The notes: generated by a model not told the origin, from the sequence alone. A stretch of DNA of 64,000 nt from Mycolicibacterium moriokaense (GCF_003201655.1 NZ_QJJU01000009.1:1-64000), one strand, 5' to 3'; shown: positions 12,497 to 24,824, counted from the stretch's first letter. Numbers and translations: made by a program.

Positions 12497-13150
12497 TCAG
12501 TCCGTGAGCGACTCGGGTTCGATCCCGAGGACCTTCGCGATGGCGTCCACCGTGACCGGGCCTTGCCGAAGCACGCGCGGATGAGCGCCGGTGAGGTCGA
12601 CGATTGTCGACGCCGCCTGTTGTTCCGAAGAGCCTCCGTCGAGATACACCTCGACGAGGTCGCCGAGTTGGTTGCGTGCATCCTCGACGGTGACCGCTGC
12701 CGGGCGGCCGGAGATGTTGGCGCTCGACACTGCCATCGGGCCGACCTCGCGCAGCAGCTCGATCGCCACAGGGTGCAGCGGCATGCGCACCATCACCGTG
12801 CCGTATGAATCGCCGAGGTCCCATTGCAGCGACGGAGCCTGCCGCACCACGAGACTCAATGCACCGGGCCAGAACGCCTGGATAAGTTCGCGCGCACTGT
12901 GTGGCACGGTGTACACCAGGCCGTCGATGGTGTGCCACGAACCCACGAGGACCGGGACGGGCATGTCGCGGCCGCGACCCTTCGCCGACAGCAGCGCGGC
13001 GACGGCCTCGTTGTCGAACGCGTCGGCACCAATGCCATAGACGGTGTCGGTCGGCAGCACGACAAGCCGACCACCCTTGAGAGCACTGACCGCTGAAGCG
13101 ATTCCCGTCTCCCTCTGTTGCGGGTCGGTGCAGTCGAACGCCTCTGTCAT
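12497..13150 (-). CDS. L-threonylcarbamoyladenylate synthase (TsaC/Sua5/YrdC family)
   Basis: 217 aa, a single YrdC domain without the C-terminal Sua5 extension. It makes threonylcarbamoyl-AMP from Thr, bicarbonate and ATP for the t6A37 modification of tRNAs reading ANN codons. Signature segments are GGRLVVLPTDTVYGIGADAF near residue 30 and SSANISGRPA near 140. It overlaps prmC by 4 bp and is part of a prfA-prmC-tsaC translation-factor operon. Confidence 0.93.
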   Translation of the reverse strand: MTEAFDCTDPQQRETGIASAVSALKGGRLVVLPTDTVYGIGADAFDNEAVAALLSAKGRGRDMPVPVLVGSWHTIDGLVYTVPHSARELIQAFWPGALSLVVRQAPSLQWDLGDSYGTVMVRMPLHPVAIELLREVGPMAVSSANISGRPAAVTVEDARNQLGDLVEVYLDGGSSEQQAASTIVDLTGAHPRVLRQGPVTVDAIAKVLGIEPESLTD

Positions 13151-13992
13151 GCCTCGACCTTCTCACGGACCGCGGTGACGAACCGCGGCCGACCCGTCAA
13201 GTCATGTCGTGCGGTGACGTCGACGAATCCCCCTGTGCGGGTGAACGCCTCGACAGTGCGGGCGGACGTGGTGTCGTCGTGCTCGACGGCACAGCGACCG
13301 CCGCCACGCAACAGCCGTGCGGCCAGCTCGACAATGCGGTCGATCACGGCCATCCCGTCCGGCCCTCCGAACAGCGCGTGCGACGGATCATGTTCGGCCA
13401 CCTCGGGTTCCAGCGCCGCGCCGTCGGGAATGTAGGGCGGATTGGCGACGACGAGGTCCACCTGGCCATCGAGTTCGGCCAGCAGCCCGGCCCGGGTGAC
13501 GTCGGCTTGGATGAGTTCGACGGGCGTTCCTGCGGTGTTGCGTCGGGCGTAGGCGAGCGCGTCCTCGGAGTCGTCGACGGCGATGATGCGCGCGTCGGGC
13601 CAATGCTTCGAGAGCGCCACCGCAAGGGCACCGGAGCCCGTGCACAGGTCGGCAATCAACGGCTGCTGCGGAAGTGGCTGGGCGACAGCCCATTCCAGTA
13701 AGGACTCGGTCTCCGGTCGCGGGATGAACACCCCGGGGCCGACCTGCAGGGTCACCGGGCCGAATGCCGCGGTACCGGTGAGGTGTTGCAGCGGCACCCG
13801 CTTGGCACGCTGCGCGACGAGCTCGTCGTAGCGTTCACAGAATTTTGGTCCGGTGTCGGCGAACGCGAGACGACCACGGTCGGTCGCCGCCGCGTGGGCA
13901 GCAAGGAGTTCGGCATCGGTGCGCGGCGATCCGACCCCCGCCTCGGTCAGCGCCACCGCGGCGGCGTCGATCACCTGGCGGATCCTGGTCAT
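13147..13992 (-). CDS. prmC: Peptide chain release factor N5-glutamine methyltransferase
   Basis: 281 aa. The N-terminal helical domain is followed by a Rossmann methyltransferase domain with the SAM motif [13 protein letters not shown] and the catalytic NPPY motif ([12 protein letters not shown]). It methylates the Gln of the GGQ motif of release factors. The ATG is inside the prfA stop (ATGA overlap), directly coupling enzyme and substrate. A longer in-frame reading into prfA exists but encodes Arg-rich nonsense, so [12 protein letters not shown] is the start. Confidence 0.95.
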   Translation of the reverse strand: MTRIRQVIDAAAVALTEAGVGSPRTDAELLAAHAAATDRGRLAFADTGPKFCERYDELVAQRAKRVPLQHLTGTAAFGPVTLQVGPGVFIPRPETESLLEWAVAQPLPQQPLIADLCTGSGALAVALSKHWPDARIIAVDDSEDALAYARRNTAGTPVELIQADVTRAGLLAELDGQVDLVVANPPYIPDGAALEPEVAEHDPSHALFGGPDGMAVIDRIVELAARLLRGGGRCAVEHDDTTSARTVEAFTRTGGFVDVTARHDLTGRPRFVTAVREKVEA

Positions 13993-15062
13993 GCCTGCTG
14001 CAGCCTGGCTTGCTTGTCGGCGGCGGCCAGCGCGTCGAAGAGCGCGTCGAGGTCTCCGTCGAGCACCTGATCGAGGTTGTGCGCCTTGAAGTTGATCCGG
14101 TGATCGGCGATCCGATTCTCCGGGAAGTTGTAGGTGCGGATGCGCTCGCTGCGGTCGACGGTGCGGATCTGGCTGGCCCGGTCGGCCGACGCGTCGGCGC
14201 TCGCCTGCTCCTCGGCCAATGCCTGCAGCCGTGCGGCCAGCACCAGCATCGCGCGCGCCTTGTTCTGCAGCTGGCTGCGCTCGTTCTGACACGTGACGAC
14301 GATGCCGGTGGGCAGGTGGGTGATGCGCACCGCGGAGTCGGTGGTGTTGACGCCCTGTCCACCCTTGCCCGACGACCGGTAGACGTCGATGCGAAGGTCG
14401 GACTCGTCGATCTGGACTTCCTCGACCTCTTCGGGTTCGGGATAGACCAGTACGCCGGCCGCCGAGGTGTGCACGCGGCCCTGCGACTCAGTGACCGGCA
14501 CCCGCTGCACGCGGTGCACGCCGCCTTCGAACTTCAACCGCGACCAGACACCGTCGGCGGTGTCGCCCTTGCTTCTGATGGACAGCGTCGCGTCCTTGTA
14601 GCCACCCAGGTCCGAGAAGGTCTCGTCGAGCACCGTGACCGTCCAGCCGTGACGCTCGGCGTAGCGGAGGTACATGCGGGCGAGATCGGCGGCGAACAAT
14701 GCGGACTCTTCGCCGCCCTCCCCCGACTTGACCTCCAACACGATGTCGTCGCCATCGTGGGGGTCCCGCGGGGCGAGAAGGTCGCTCAGCTGAGTTTCGA
14801 GCTCGTCGACCTTGGCCTCGAGCCCGGGGATCTCGGCTGCGAAGGATTCATCGTCGGCACCTAGTTCGCGTGCAGCTTCCAGGTCGCCGCGGGCGGTCTC
14901 CAGCTTTCGGTACGTCCCGATGATCGGTGCGATCCGTGCGAAACGTCGTCCGACCTTGCGGGCGGCGCCGGCATCGGCGTGCAGGTTCGGGTCGGCAAGC
15001 TGGCGCTCGAGGTCGGCATGCTCGGCAACTAACGCGTCAATTCTCGGCGTGGTGTCCGTCAT
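13989..15062 (-). CDS. prfA: Peptide chain release factor 1
   Basis: 357 aa class I release factor reading UAA and UAG. The GGQ peptidyl-hydrolysis motif is in [16 protein letters not shown]. The stop-codon recognition tripeptide region is [24 protein letters not shown] ribosome site lies just before the ATG. First gene of the prfA-prmC-tsaC group and downstream of rpmE, from which it is separated by a strong hairpin. Confidence 0.97.
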   Translation of the reverse strand: MTDTTPRIDALVAEHADLERQLADPNLHADAGAARKVGRRFARIAPIIGTYRKLETARGDLEAARELGADDESFAAEIPGLEAKVDELETQLSDLLAPRDPHDGDDIVLEVKSGEGGEESALFAADLARMYLRYAERHGWTVTVLDETFSDLGGYKDATLSIRSKGDTADGVWSRLKFEGGVHRVQRVPVTESQGRVHTSAAGVLVYPEPEEVEEVQIDESDLRIDVYRSSGKGGQGVNTTDSAVRITHLPTGIVVTCQNERSQLQNKARAMLVLAARLQALAEEQASADASADRASQIRTVDRSERIRTYNFPENRIADHRINFKAHNLDQVLDGDLDALFDALAAADKQARLQQA

Positions 15063-15088
15063 GTCGACCTCCTTCCCCTAAACGCAAA

Positions 15089-15129
15089 CCGACGCCCGGC
15101 CTGCGCTCGCGCGGCAGATCGGGCGTCGG
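15089..15129 (-). terminator. Hairpin terminator after rpmE
   Basis: Perfect 10-bp arms CCGACGCCCG (15089-15098) and CGGGCGTCGG (15120-15129) with a 21-nt loop lie directly after the rpmE stop. On the minus strand the stem is followed by TTTGCGTTT, a broken U tract. Readthrough into prfA is possible. Confidence 0.7.
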
Positions 15130-15137
15130 GAAGACAG

Positions 15138-15374
15138 CTAGTTGTCGGCAGCCTTGTCAGCACCGGCCTTGCGCTTGCCGTAGCGCTTCTCGAAGCGTGC
15201 CACGCGGCCGCCGCTGTCGAGGATCTTCTGCTTACCGGTGTAGAAGGGATGGCACTGCGAGCAGACCTCGACGTGGATCTGTCCGCTCTTCTTGGTGCTA
15301 CGCGTAGTGAACGTGGCGCCGCAACCGCAGTGCACCGTCGTCTCGACGTAGTCAGGGTGAATACCCGATCTCAT
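15138..15374 (-). CDS. rpmE: 50S ribosomal protein L31 (zinc-binding form)
   Basis: 78 aa. The Cys residues of CGCG and CSQC (Cys16, Cys18, Cys37, Cys40 by my count) make the zinc-ribbon of the C+ form, so it is the primary L31 used when zinc is available. The Lys/Arg-rich tail contacts rRNA. It lies between rho and prfA as in other actinobacteria. Confidence 0.96.
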   Translation of the reverse strand: MRSGIHPDYVETTVHCGCGATFTTRSTKKSGQIHVEVCSQCHPFYTGKQKILDSGGRVARFEKRYGKRKAGADKAADN

Positions 15375-15582
15375 GGTTTCCTCTTCAATCGTGGGCCCGG
15401 GTCGCCCCTCCGTGCGTGGAGGTGTCAGCGTGAACCGGAACCGAGGGTCAGCGGCCCATTATGCCAGTTCAACCGCCAGCAGCCTAAACGCGTGCCAGGT
15501 GACGGCTATTCCTCCCCCGACCTGATCAGGCGCTAGTACGTGAACAGATCCGCAAAAGTGTCTACGGTGGCACAATGCTCTG

Positions 15583-16176
15583 GTGACGACCCCTACCGCC
15601 ACCAAGAATGTCCGCGATCGGCTGATCGACGCAGCGGAGGTCTGTCTGCAGGCCAAGGGGATCCGGTCGACGACGGTGTCTGAGGTGGCCGAGGTCGCCC
15701 GGGTATCACGAGGCTGGCTGTATCGGCATTTCCCCGACAAGGTCTCACTTCTTGGCGCCGCGATCGTGCGCCTCAACGACGCCTACTGGTCCGACGCGCA
15801 CGCGGTGCTCGAGCAGGTCGAGGGCCTGGATCGGCAGATGGCTTTGGGCATCAGCCGCGCGCGCAACGCGTATGACGATCCCGGCGCGCTTCTGATGAAA
15901 CTGCGCATGGATGAGCCCGAGGAATTCGCGGCATGTGCAGGCGCGGGCGTGCAGGGGTTGGTCCCCGATCTGGCCGACTTCTGGTCGCGCTATCTAATCG
16001 CTGCACGCGACCGCGGCGAGATCCACCAGGACACCAACATCGCCGAAGCGTCGGAATGGGTTGCGCGCGTAATACTTTCGCTTGCCACCGTTCCCGGCGA
16101 CACACTGGATCCCAGTGACGCCGACGCGGTGGCGGCGCACGTGCGCCGCTACGTCATGCCCGGCTTGCAAGCGTGA
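15583..16176 (+). CDS. TetR-family transcriptional regulator
   Basis: 197 aa. The N-terminal helix-turn-helix is typical (RDRLIDAAEVCLQAKGIRST, then VSEVAEVARVSRGWLYRHFP at about 30-50). The C-terminal ligand domain has no recognisable subclass. A GTG start is used; no strong ribosome site precedes it. It is isolated between rpmE and rho on the opposite strand from both, so its target is not evident from context. Confidence 0.88.
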   Translation: MTTPTATKNVRDRLIDAAEVCLQAKGIRSTTVSEVAEVARVSRGWLYRHFPDKVSLLGAAIVRLNDAYWSDAHAVLEQVEGLDRQMALGISRARNAYDDPGALLMKLRMDEPEEFAACAGAGVQGLVPDLADFWSRYLIAARDRGEIHQDTNIAEASEWVARVILSLATVPGDTLDPSDADAVAAHVRRYVMPGLQA

Positions 16177-16223
16177 TTTGTGTGCGTTTAAGAGCACTCA
16201 GCGCAACGAAACGCACACAAATC
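16175..16223. terminator. Perfect 15-bp inverted repeat between convergent tetR and rho
   Basis: GATTTGTGTGCGTTT (16175-16189) and AAACGCACACAAATC (16209-16223) are perfect complements around a 19-nt loop. The left arm begins inside the TetR stop codon and the right arm ends 5 bp before the rho stop. Its position between convergent genes fits a bidirectional terminator. Confidence 0.75.
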
Positions 16224-16228
16224 GCTAG

Positions 16229-18160
16229 TTAGTCGGAGTCCATCGAGCCAGGCGCGGTCTTGGAGACCTGCACCAGGAACTCGTAGTTGGTCTTCGTCTT
16301 GCGCAGCTGGCTCATCAGCAAGTCGATGGCCTGATGCGGGTCCAGGCCGGAAAGCACGCGACGCAGCTTGTGCACGACCGCGAACTCGTCGGCCCCGAGC
16401 AGCAGTTCGTCCTTACGGGTGCCGGACGGGTTGACGTCGACCGCAGGGAAGACGCGACGCTCGGAGATCTTGCGGTCGAGTTTGAGCTCGGCGTTGCCGG
16501 TGCCCTTGAACTCCTCGAAGATCACCGTGTCACCGGTCGAACCGGTCTCGACCATCGCGGTGGCGATGATGGTCAGCGAGCCGCCGTCCTCGATGTTGCG
16601 CGCCGCGCCCAGGAACCGCTTGGGCGGATACAGCGCGGTCGAGTCGACACCACCGGACAGGATGCGGCCCGACGCAGGTGACGCGTTGTTGTAGGCACGG
16701 CCCAGACGGGTGATCGAGTCGAGCAGCACGATGACGTCCTTGCCCTGCTCGACGAGGCGCTTGGCCCGCTCGATCGCCAGTTCGGCGGCCTGGGTGTGGT
16801 CCGACGGCGGACGGTCGAAGGTCGAGGCGATGACCTCACCCTTGACCGAGCGCTGCATGTCGGTGACCTCTTCAGGTCGCTCGTCGACGAGCACCACCAT
16901 CAGGTGGCATTCCGGGTTGTTCTTGGCAACGCCGTTCGCGATGTCCTGCATGATCGTGGTCTTGCCCGCTTTCGGCGGGGAGACGATCAGCGCGCGCTGA
17001 CCCTTGCCGATCGGCATGATCAGGTCGATCACGCGTGTGGTCAGCTTCTCCGGCGTCGTCTCAAGGCGCAGCCGCTGATTCGGGTACAGCGGGGTGAGCT
17101 TGTTGAAGTCGGGACGGTTCTTGGCGGCCTCGACCGGCCCGCCGTTGACCGTGTCGAGACGGACCAACGGATTGAACTTCTGCCGCTGGTTGGGCTGCTC
17201 GCCGTCCTTGGCGACACGGACCGCACCGGTGATGGCGTCGCCGCGGCGCAGGCCGTTCTTGCGCACCATGTTCATCGAGACGTAGACGTCGTTGGGGCCT
17301 GCCAAGTAGCCGGAGGTCCTGACGAACGCGTAGTTGTCGAGGACGTCGAGGATGCCTGCGACGGGCTGAACGACGTCGTCCTCACGCAGTTCGGTATCGC
17401 GGTCACCGCCACCGCCGCCTTCGCCGCCACGCTCGCCGCGGCGCCTGCGGTCGCGGAACCGGCGGCCGCGACGGCCGCCACGGTCGTCGTCATCGCCGGC
17501 ATCGCCGCCACCTGCATTGCCACCTGCATTGCCGCCTGCGTTGCCGCCGCCGCGGTTCTGGCCACCGCCGCGGTTCTGGCCGCCCTGCTGATCGCCTTGC
17601 TGCTGATCGCCGCTGTCGGCTTTGTTGTCCCGCTTCGGAGCCTGATCGCGCTGGCCATCGGCCTGCTTGTTCTGCTCACTGTCGGCCGCGCCTGCCTCGC
17701 GGGCGGCGCCGCGACGCTCGCGTCGCTGCCGGGGCTGCTCGTTGCCCGTCTCGTCCGAGCTGCGCTCATCGGAGGCGGGCTCGCTCGGGGTATCGGCAGC
17801 GGGCGCCTCAGTCGCGGCGGGCGGCTGCGTCGAGTTCGTGTCGGTGGCCGGCACAGCGGCACGTCCGTTGGAGTCGCCACGGCGCTCACGGATGGCGGCG
17901 ACGAGTTCGCCCTTGCGCATTCCGGAGGCACCCTCGACGCCGATCTCTTTGGCAAGCGCGCGCAGTTCGGGCAGCACCATGGTCGAAAGAGAGGCAGGGC
18001 GATCGCCCGAGGCGACATCTGCCGTCGGTGCGGTGTCCGCGGTGGGCGTCGCGACTGGCGCGACCGCTTCCGCGGGAGTTGAAGTATCTGAGTTCACGGT
18101 ATTCGGCAGCTCGGCGTTCTCGCCGCTGCCGCTAGCCGTGATGAGGTCCGTTTCAGTCAC
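16229..18160 (-). CDS. rho: Transcription termination factor Rho
   Basis: 643 aa from the GTG that gives the usual (M)TETDLITASG start, behind an AGAAAGGAAA ribosome site. Rho-N SAP-like helices lie near residues 60-100. A long Arg/Gly/Asn/Asp-rich insertion (about 100-245) precedes the RNA-binding OSB fold (about 250-320). The hexameric RecA-type ATPase follows with P-loop SPPKAGKTT and the GGVDSTALYPPKRF region. The insertion, with repeated GGNA and NRGGGQ units, is the actinobacterial form and probably adds nonspecific RNA binding. Confidence 0.97.
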   Translation of the reverse strand: MTETDLITASGSGENAELPNTVNSDTSTPAEAVAPVATPTADTAPTADVASGDRPASLSTMVLPELRALAKEIGVEGASGMRKGELVAAIRERRGDSNGRAAVPATDTNSTQPPAATEAPAADTPSEPASDERSSDETGNEQPRQRRERRGAAREAGAADSEQNKQADGQRDQAPKRDNKADSGDQQQGDQQGGQNRGGGQNRGGGNAGGNAGGNAGGGDAGDDDDRGGRRGRRFRDRRRRGERGGEGGGGGDRDTELREDDVVQPVAGILDVLDNYAFVRTSGYLAGPNDVYVSMNMVRKNGLRRGDAITGAVRVAKDGEQPNQRQKFNPLVRLDTVNGGPVEAAKNRPDFNKLTPLYPNQRLRLETTPEKLTTRVIDLIMPIGKGQRALIVSPPKAGKTTIMQDIANGVAKNNPECHLMVVLVDERPEEVTDMQRSVKGEVIASTFDRPPSDHTQAAELAIERAKRLVEQGKDVIVLLDSITRLGRAYNNASPASGRILSGGVDSTALYPPKRFLGAARNIEDGGSLTIIATAMVETGSTGDTVIFEEFKGTGNAELKLDRKISERRVFPAVDVNPSGTRKDELLLGADEFAVVHKLRRVLSGLDPHQAIDLLMSQLRKTKTNYEFLVQVSKTAPGSMDSD

Positions 18161-18406
18161 GGATTTCCTTTCTATCCCTCGCTGAATCAATTCATGCGGG
18201 GGTTCCGTTGCGATCAGCTGAACCGCTGATTGCGAAGGGATTCGCCGGTATGCGGCAAACCGTCATCCTCAAGAAGAAGTGGTGGTCGTCCTAGTGTCGG
18301 CGCAGGCACAGACGCTGCGATTGCTGGACGAGAGCGACAATAGCCCGCTTCTGACCCGGAAGCAAGAAACTCCCTGATTCGCGTGTGACTCGTGTTACCC
18401 GGCAAG
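18161..18406 (-). other. rho 5' leader / thrB-rho intergenic region
   Basis: 246 bp without a gene. On the minus strand it would be the untranslated leader of rho. An ATCAGC/GCTGAT hairpin and a GCTTC/GAAGC hairpin are visible. Many bacterial rho genes have autoregulatory leaders, but no known riboswitch fold is recognisable here. Confidence 0.4.
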
Positions 18407-19354
<948 letters not shown>

Positions 19355-20437
19355 CTAGACCAACCCCAGCTTCGCGACGACCGCCACAGGATCAACCGGC
19401 AGCGGAGTGACGGTCGGCATGCCCTTCAACGCGGTGTCGGGATCCTTGAGCCCGTTGCCGGTCACCGTGCACACCACCGTCGAGCCCTTCGCCACCCAGC
19501 CGTCCTCGACCGACTTCAGCAGGCCGGCGACGCTGGCGGCCGACGCGGGCTCGACGAAGACGCCCTCGGTCCGCGCGACCAGGTGATACGCGGCAAGGAT
19601 CTCCTCGTCGGTGGCGGCAAGGAAGCGGCCTTTGGACTGCTGCTGAGCCTCCACCGCGGAGGTCCACGACGCCGGGGAGCCGATCCTGATCGCGGTGGCG
19701 ATGGTCTCGGGCTCACTCACCGGTTCACCGAGCACCAGCGGCGCTGCGCCCGCGGCCTGGGTGCCCAACATCCGGGGCAGTCGGTCCGAGAGGCCGTCGC
19801 GGTGGTACTCGGTGTAGCCCTTCCAATAGGCGGTGATGTTGCCCGCATTGCCGACCGGCAGGGCGTGCACATCGGGCGCCGTGCCGAGTGCATCGACGAT
19901 CTCGAACGCCGCTGTCTTCTGGCCTTCGATGCGATACGGGTTCACGGAGTTGACCAGCGAGATGGTCGGGAAGTCGGCGGTGAGCTTGCGGGCCAATTCC
20001 AGGCAGTCGTCGAAATTGCCGTCGATCTGGATGATCTGCGCGCCGTGCATGACCGCTTGTGCGAGCTTGCCCATCGCGATCTTGCCTTGAGGGATCAGCA
20101 CCGCGCAGGTGATCCCCGCGCGCGCCGCGTACGCCGCGGCCGATGCCGACGTGTTGCCCGTTGACGCGCACAGCACGGCCTTCTGGCCGCGGGCCACCGC
20201 TTCGGTGACGGCCATCGTCATGCCCCGGTCCTTGAACGAGCCCGTCGGGTTGAGTCCCTCGACCTTGAGATGAACTGTGCAGCCCGTGTATTCGGACAAC
20301 CGCGGCGCTGAAATCAGCGGGGTGCCGCCCTCGAGCAGGGTGATCGCCGTCCAGCCGTCCTCGACAGGTAGCCGGTCACGGTAGGCGGCGATCAGGCCTG
20401 GCCACGGCTGGTGAACAGCAGTGCGCGGTGTGCTCAT
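19355..20437 (-). CDS. thrC: Threonine synthase
   Basis: 360 aa fold-type II PLP enzyme converting O-phosphohomoserine to threonine. The PLP lysine lies in [13 protein letters not shown], the phosphate cup in [14 protein letters not shown], and the SNA-type segment in [16 protein letters not shown]. Start overlaps the thrA stop by 4 bp. Length is that of the short class I threonine synthases. Confidence 0.97.
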   Translation of the reverse strand: MSTPRTAVHQPWPGLIAAYRDRLPVEDGWTAITLLEGGTPLISAPRLSEYTGCTVHLKVEGLNPTGSFKDRGMTMAVTEAVARGQKAVLCASTGNTSASAAAYAARAGITCAVLIPQGKIAMGKLAQAVMHGAQIIQIDGNFDDCLELARKLTADFPTISLVNSVNPYRIEGQKTAAFEIVDALGTAPDVHALPVGNAGNITAYWKGYTEYHRDGLSDRLPRMLGTQAAGAAPLVLGEPVSEPETIATAIRIGSPASWTSAVEAQQQSKGRFLAATDEEILAAYHLVARTEGVFVEPASAASVAGLLKSVEDGWVAKGSTVVCTVTGNGLKDPDTALKGMPTVTPLPVDPVAVVAKLGLV

Positions 20438-21753
20438 TCGCTCGTTCCCTCCAGCCGAAGCACGCTGTTGACGCTCTGCACGACGTCAAGGTCGGCCAGC
20501 GCGGCGACGGTTTCCGACAACGCGGCGTCGGTGGCTCGATGGGTCACGACGACGATGCGGGCGCCGCACCGTTGACCGTCCTCGTCGACCATGCCTTCCT
20601 GGCGTACCTCGGCGATGCTGACCTCGCGCTTGCCGAATTCGGCTGCGACAGAGGCCAACACGCCAGGCCTGTCGGCGACGTTCATGTTGACGTAGTAGCG
20701 GGTCGGGATGAACCCGATCGGCGAGATGGGCAGCTGGGCGTACTTCGACTCCCGCGGGCCCCTGCCGCCCTGCACGCGGTTGCGTGCAGCCATCACCAAA
20801 TCGCCCATCACTGCCGACGCCGTCGGCGCACCGCCGGCGCCCTGTCCGTAGAACATCAGCCGGCCTGCGGCCTCGGCCTCCACGACCACCGCGTTGAAGG
20901 CCCCGTTGACCGTGGCCAGCGGATGTTCCAGTGGCACCAACGCTGGATACACGCGAGCCGAAACCCGTTGCTGTCCTTCATCGTTGATGAGACGCTCGCA
21001 GATGGCCAGCAGCTTGATCGTGCAGCCCAGCGCGCGCGCCGACACGAAGTCTGCAGGCGTGACCTTGGTGATGCCCTCGCGGTAGACATCGTCGGCGGTG
21101 ACGCGGGTGTGGAATGCGATCGAGGCCAGAATCGCGGCCTTGGCGGCGGCGTCGTAGCCCTCGACGTCGGCGGTCGGGTCGGCTTCGGCGTAGCCAAGGG
21201 CGCTCGCGTCGGCCAGCGCGGACGCGTAATCGGCACCGGTGCTGTCCATCTCCGAGAGGATGTAGTTGGTGGTGCCGTTGACGATCCCGGCCACCCGACA
21301 CACGGTGTCCCCCGCGAGTGACTGGGTGAGCGGTCGGATCACCGGGATGGCCCCGGCGACGGCGGCCTCGAAGTAGAGATCGACGTGGGCGTGTTCAGCG
21401 GCCTGCGCCAGCTCGCCGGTCGACACCGCCATCAGTGCTTTGTTGGCGGTGACGACGGACTTGCCCTGCTCCAGCGCCGCGAGGATGGCCTTGCGCGCGG
21501 GTTCGACCGGCCCCATCAGTTCGACGACGATGTCGACGTCGTCGCGCGACACCAGTTCTTCGACATTGTCGGTGAGCAGCCCGATCGGCACGCCACGGTC
21601 GTCGGCGACGCGGCGAACCCCGATGCCGCGCAACACGAGCGGTGCCCCGATGCGGGCGGTCAGGTCGCTGGCACTCTCCCCGATGATGCGGACCACTTCA
21701 CTGCCCACATTGCCCAGCCCCAGCACCGCTACGCCGATCTGCTTTTCACTCAT
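20434..21753 (-). CDS. thrA: Homoserine dehydrogenase
   Basis: 439 aa, monofunctional. N-terminal NAD(P)-binding domain ([17 protein letters not shown]), catalytic domain ([28 protein letters not shown]) and a C-terminal ACT domain (about residues 350-430, [17 protein letters not shown]). The ACT domain is the expected site of threonine feedback control. It converts aspartate semialdehyde to homoserine. Begins 3 bp after lysA. Confidence 0.97.
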   Translation of the reverse strand: MSEKQIGVAVLGLGNVGSEVVRIIGESASDLTARIGAPLVLRGIGVRRVADDRGVPIGLLTDNVEELVSRDDVDIVVELMGPVEPARKAILAALEQGKSVVTANKALMAVSTGELAQAAEHAHVDLYFEAAVAGAIPVIRPLTQSLAGDTVCRVAGIVNGTTNYILSEMDSTGADYASALADASALGYAEADPTADVEGYDAAAKAAILASIAFHTRVTADDVYREGITKVTPADFVSARALGCTIKLLAICERLINDEGQQRVSARVYPALVPLEHPLATVNGAFNAVVVEAEAAGRLMFYGQGAGGAPTASAVMGDLVMAARNRVQGGRGPRESKYAQLPISPIGFIPTRYYVNMNVADRPGVLASVAAEFGKREVSIAEVRQEGMVDEDGQRCGARIVVVTHRATDAALSETVAALADLDVVQSVNSVLRLEGTSE

Positions 21754-21756
21754 CGC

Positions 21757-23175
21757 TTACCTCACTTCCAGACTCAATAGATCGTCGACCGTCTCCCGGC
21801 GCAGGATCAGGCGGGCCCGCCCGTCGCGCACGGCCACCACAGCGGGGCGACCGATCAGGTTGTAACGGCTCGACATGGAATAGCAGTACGCGCCGGTGGC
21901 CGCGACGCCAAGCAGGTCGCCGGGCTTGATGTCGTCGGACATCCACGCGTCGCGCACGACGATATCTCCGCTCTCACAATGCTTTCCAACTACTCGCGAA
22001 AGCGCGGGCGATGCATCGCTGTAACGTGAAATCAAACGGACGTCATATTCGGCGCCGTACAACGACGTGCGGATGTTGTCGCTCATCCCGCCATCGATGC
22101 TGACGTAGCGCCGGTGCGCGGTTGCGCTGACGTCGACATCCTTGACGGTGCCGACCTGGTACAGCGTGATAGTCCCGGGACCGGCAATGGCGCGGCCGGG
22201 TTCGACCACGAGTCGGGGCGCGGGCAGTCCGACGGCGGCGGATTCGTTGCGGACGATGGCGCCGAGCTTGGCGGCGAGGTCCTGCACGGGCGGCGGATCG
22301 TCCTGCGGCAGATACGAAATGCCAAGTCCACCGCCGAGGTCGACCGTCTCGAGTTGGCTTGTCTTGTCGACACCGAACTCGGCGACGATGTCGCGAAGCA
22401 GGCCGATCACCCGGTGGGCGGCCAGCTCGAAGCCCGCGACATCGAAGATCTGGGACCCGATGTGGCTGTGCAGCCCGACCAGACGCAGGTGGTCGGTCGC
22501 GAATACCCGTCGCACCGCGGCCATCGCCGCACCGCTGACCAACGACAGACCGAACTTCTGGTCCTCGTGCGCGGTGGAGATGAACTCGTGAGTGTGGGCT
22601 TCCACGCCGACGGTCACCCGAACGAGAACATCCTGGACTACACCGGCAGCACCGGCGATCTCGTCGAGTCGTTCGATCTCGATCATCGAGTCAAGCACGA
22701 CGTGACCGACACCGGACTTGACGGCCGTGGTCAGCTCCTCGACGGATTTGTTGTTGCCGTGCAGGGCGATTCGCTCGGCAGGAAAGCATGCATGCAAGGC
22801 GACGGCGAGCTCGCCGCCGCTGGCCACATCGAGCGAAAGGCCCTCTTCGTTGATCCAGCGCGCCACTTCGGTGCACAGGAACGCCTTTGCGGCGTAGCGC
22901 ACGTATTCGCCGCCACCGAACGCAGCGGCGATCTCGCGGCAGCGCGACCGGAAGTCGTCCTCGTCGATGATGAAGACCGGGGTGCCGAACTCTGCGGCGA
23001 TATCGGTGACGGGCACGCCTGCGATCGAGACCACGCCGTTGTCCCCGCGGACGGCGTTGTGCGGCCACACGTTCGGTGCGAGCGTGAGCATGTCGGCCGG
23101 GGACTGCGGCCGGGGCGGGGCGCCGCCGTGGTGGATCTCCTCGGCGTGCCTGGGCCCGGCGGGATGAGCGATCAC
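21757..23175 (-). CDS. lysA: Diaminopimelate decarboxylase
   Basis: 472 aa alanine-racemase-fold PLP enzyme for the last step of lysine synthesis from meso-DAP. The PLP lysine is in [10 protein letters not shown] and the glycine-rich phosphate site in [10 protein letters not shown]. The second-domain Cys is present ([11 protein letters not shown]). The GTG start was chosen because GTGA overlaps the argS stop by 4 bp and gives the [14 protein letters not shown] mycobacterial beginning. A 23-residue longer reading would run into argS. Confidence 0.95.
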   Translation of the reverse strand: MIAHPAGPRHAEEIHHGGAPPRPQSPADMLTLAPNVWPHNAVRGDNGVVSIAGVPVTDIAAEFGTPVFIIDEDDFRSRCREIAAAFGGGEYVRYAAKAFLCTEVARWINEEGLSLDVASGGELAVALHACFPAERIALHGNNKSVEELTTAVKSGVGHVVLDSMIEIERLDEIAGAAGVVQDVLVRVTVGVEAHTHEFISTAHEDQKFGLSLVSGAAMAAVRRVFATDHLRLVGLHSHIGSQIFDVAGFELAAHRVIGLLRDIVAEFGVDKTSQLETVDLGGGLGISYLPQDDPPPVQDLAAKLGAIVRNESAAVGLPAPRLVVEPGRAIAGPGTITLYQVGTVKDVDVSATAHRRYVSIDGGMSDNIRTSLYGAEYDVRLISRYSDASPALSRVVGKHCESGDIVVRDAWMSDDIKPGDLLGVAATGAYCYSMSSRYNLIGRPAVVAVRDGRARLILRRETVDDLLSLEVR

Positions 23176-24824
23176 ATGCGCTCCGGAGCGGTGACACCAA
23201 GAATGGCAAGCCCGTTGGCGATGACCTGGCGGGTGGCCTGGCACAGCGCCAGTCGCGCGGTGTGCAGTTCGTTGGGCGCTTCATCGCCTTGCGGCAGCAC
23301 ACGGCAGGAATCGTAGAACCGGTGGTAGTCGCCTGCCAGGTCTTCGAGGTAGCGGGCCACTCGGTGCGGTTCACGCAGGGCCGCAGCGGTTTTCAGCACA
23401 CGCGGGAACTCGCCGACGTTGCGGATCAGCGTGCCTTCCTTCTCGTGCGTGAGCAGTTCGAGGTGTTCGGTGCTGGGGATGAGGCCCAACTCAGCGGCGT
23501 TGCGGGCCAGCGCCGACAGCCGGGCGTGCGCGTATTGCACGTAGTAGACCGGGTTTTCGTTGGATGCCGACGACCACAGCGCGAGGTCGATGTCGATCGG
23601 GCTGTCGACCGAGGACCGGATCAGGGAGTACCTGGCGGCGTCGACGCCGATGGCCTCCACGAGGTCATCGAGGGTGATGACGGTGCCTGCGCGCTTGCTC
23701 ATCCGGACCGGCTGGCCGTCGCGAACCAGGTTGACCATCTGGCCGATGAGCACCTCAACGGTGGCGGGATCCTCACCGAGCGCGGACGCAATGGCCTTGA
23801 GCCGGGCGATGTAGCCGTGATGGTCGGCGCCGAGCATGTAGATGCACAGGTCGAACCCGCGCTCACGCTTGTCGAGGTAATAGGCGATGTCGGCGGCGAC
23901 GTATGCGGGTTGGCCGTCACTCTTGATGACGACGCGGTCCTTGTCGTCGCCAAAGTCGGTGGTGCGCAGCCAAACTGCGCCGTCCTTCTCGTAGACCTTC
24001 CCGGCCTCGCGAAGCTTGGCGATGGCCTGCTCGACCCGGCCGGAGGTGTGCATCGAGTCTTCGTGGGTGTAGACGTCGAAGTCGGTGCCGAAGTCGTGCA
24101 GGGACTGCTTGATGTGGGTGAACATCAGGTCGACGCCGATGGCGCGGAACGTCTCGCGCATCTCGTCGTCGGGCAGGCTCAGCGCGTCGGGCTCCTTGGC
24201 GAGCACCTGGGCGGCGATGTCCTTGATGTAGTCGCCGGCGTAGCCGTCGTCGGGCGTGGGTTCGCCCTTGGCGGCGGCGATCAGGGAGTTGGAGAAGCGA
24301 TCGATCTGGGCGCCGTGGTCATTGAAGTAGTACTCGCGCACGACACGGGCACCCTGGGTGGCCAGCAGCCTGCCGAGCGCGTCGCCGACGGCGGCCCAGC
24401 GGGTGCCGCCGATGTGGATGGGGCCAGTCGGGTTGGCGGAGACGAACTCGAGGTTGACGTTCTCGCCCTTGAGCTCCTGGGAATCGCCGTAGTTCGGACC
24501 GGCGTTGATGACGTTGTTGATGATGACGCCCTGGGCCGAAGCCTCGATGCGGAGGTTGACGAAGCCGGGGCCTGCGACATCTGCCGAGGCGATGCCGTCC
24601 TGGTTCGCCAGCGCGTCGGCCAGCCATCCGGCCAGCTCACGCGGGTTGGCGCCGACCTTCTTGCCGAGCTGAAGGGCAATGTTGGTGGCATAGTCGCCGT
24701 GTTCGGGGTTGCGCGGACGCTCGACGGTGACCGTGGCCGGCAGCGCGGACGCGTCGAGGCCGTGCTCGGCCAGCACCGCGGCGGCGGTGGACTTGAGCAG
24801 CTCGGCCAGGTCGGCGGGGGTCAC
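23172..24824 (-). CDS. argS: Arginyl-tRNA synthetase
   Basis: 550 aa class I synthetase. The HIGH motif is [12 protein letters not shown] and the KMSKS counterpart is VRMSKRAGT. An N-terminal Add-1 domain contacts the tRNA D-loop (first about 90 residues) and the C-terminal DALR domain ends the protein. It heads the argS-lysA-thrA-thrC-thrB gene string, and a tRNA-Arg gene lies about 100 bp upstream on the other strand. Confidence 0.97.
   Translation of the reverse strand: MTPADLAELLKSTAAAVLAEHGLDASALPATVTVERPRNPEHGDYATNIALQLGKKVGANPRELAGWLADALANQDGIASADVAGPGFVNLRIEASAQGVIINNVINAGPNYGDSQELKGENVNLEFVSANPTGPIHIGGTRWAAVGDALGRLLATQGARVVREYYFNDHGAQIDRFSNSLIAAAKGEPTPDDGYAGDYIKDIAAQVLAKEPDALSLPDDEMRETFRAIGVDLMFTHIKQSLHDFGTDFDVYTHEDSMHTSGRVEQAIAKLREAGKVYEKDGAVWLRTTDFGDDKDRVVIKSDGQPAYVAADIAYYLDKRERGFDLCIYMLGADHHGYIARLKAIASALGEDPATVEVLIGQMVNLVRDGQPVRMSKRAGTVITLDDLVEAIGVDAARYSLIRSSVDSPIDIDLALWSSASNENPVYYVQYAHARLSALARNAAELGLIPSTEHLELLTHEKEGTLIRNVGEFPRVLKTAAALREPHRVARYLEDLAGDYHRFYDSCRVLPQGDEAPNELHTARLALCQATRQVIANGLAILGVTAPERM

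Noticed and set aside
16796..18082. 428-codon plus-strand ORF opposite rho
   Set aside because: Shadow of the Gly/Arg-rich codons of rho; Ala/Val-rich, no independent start signal.
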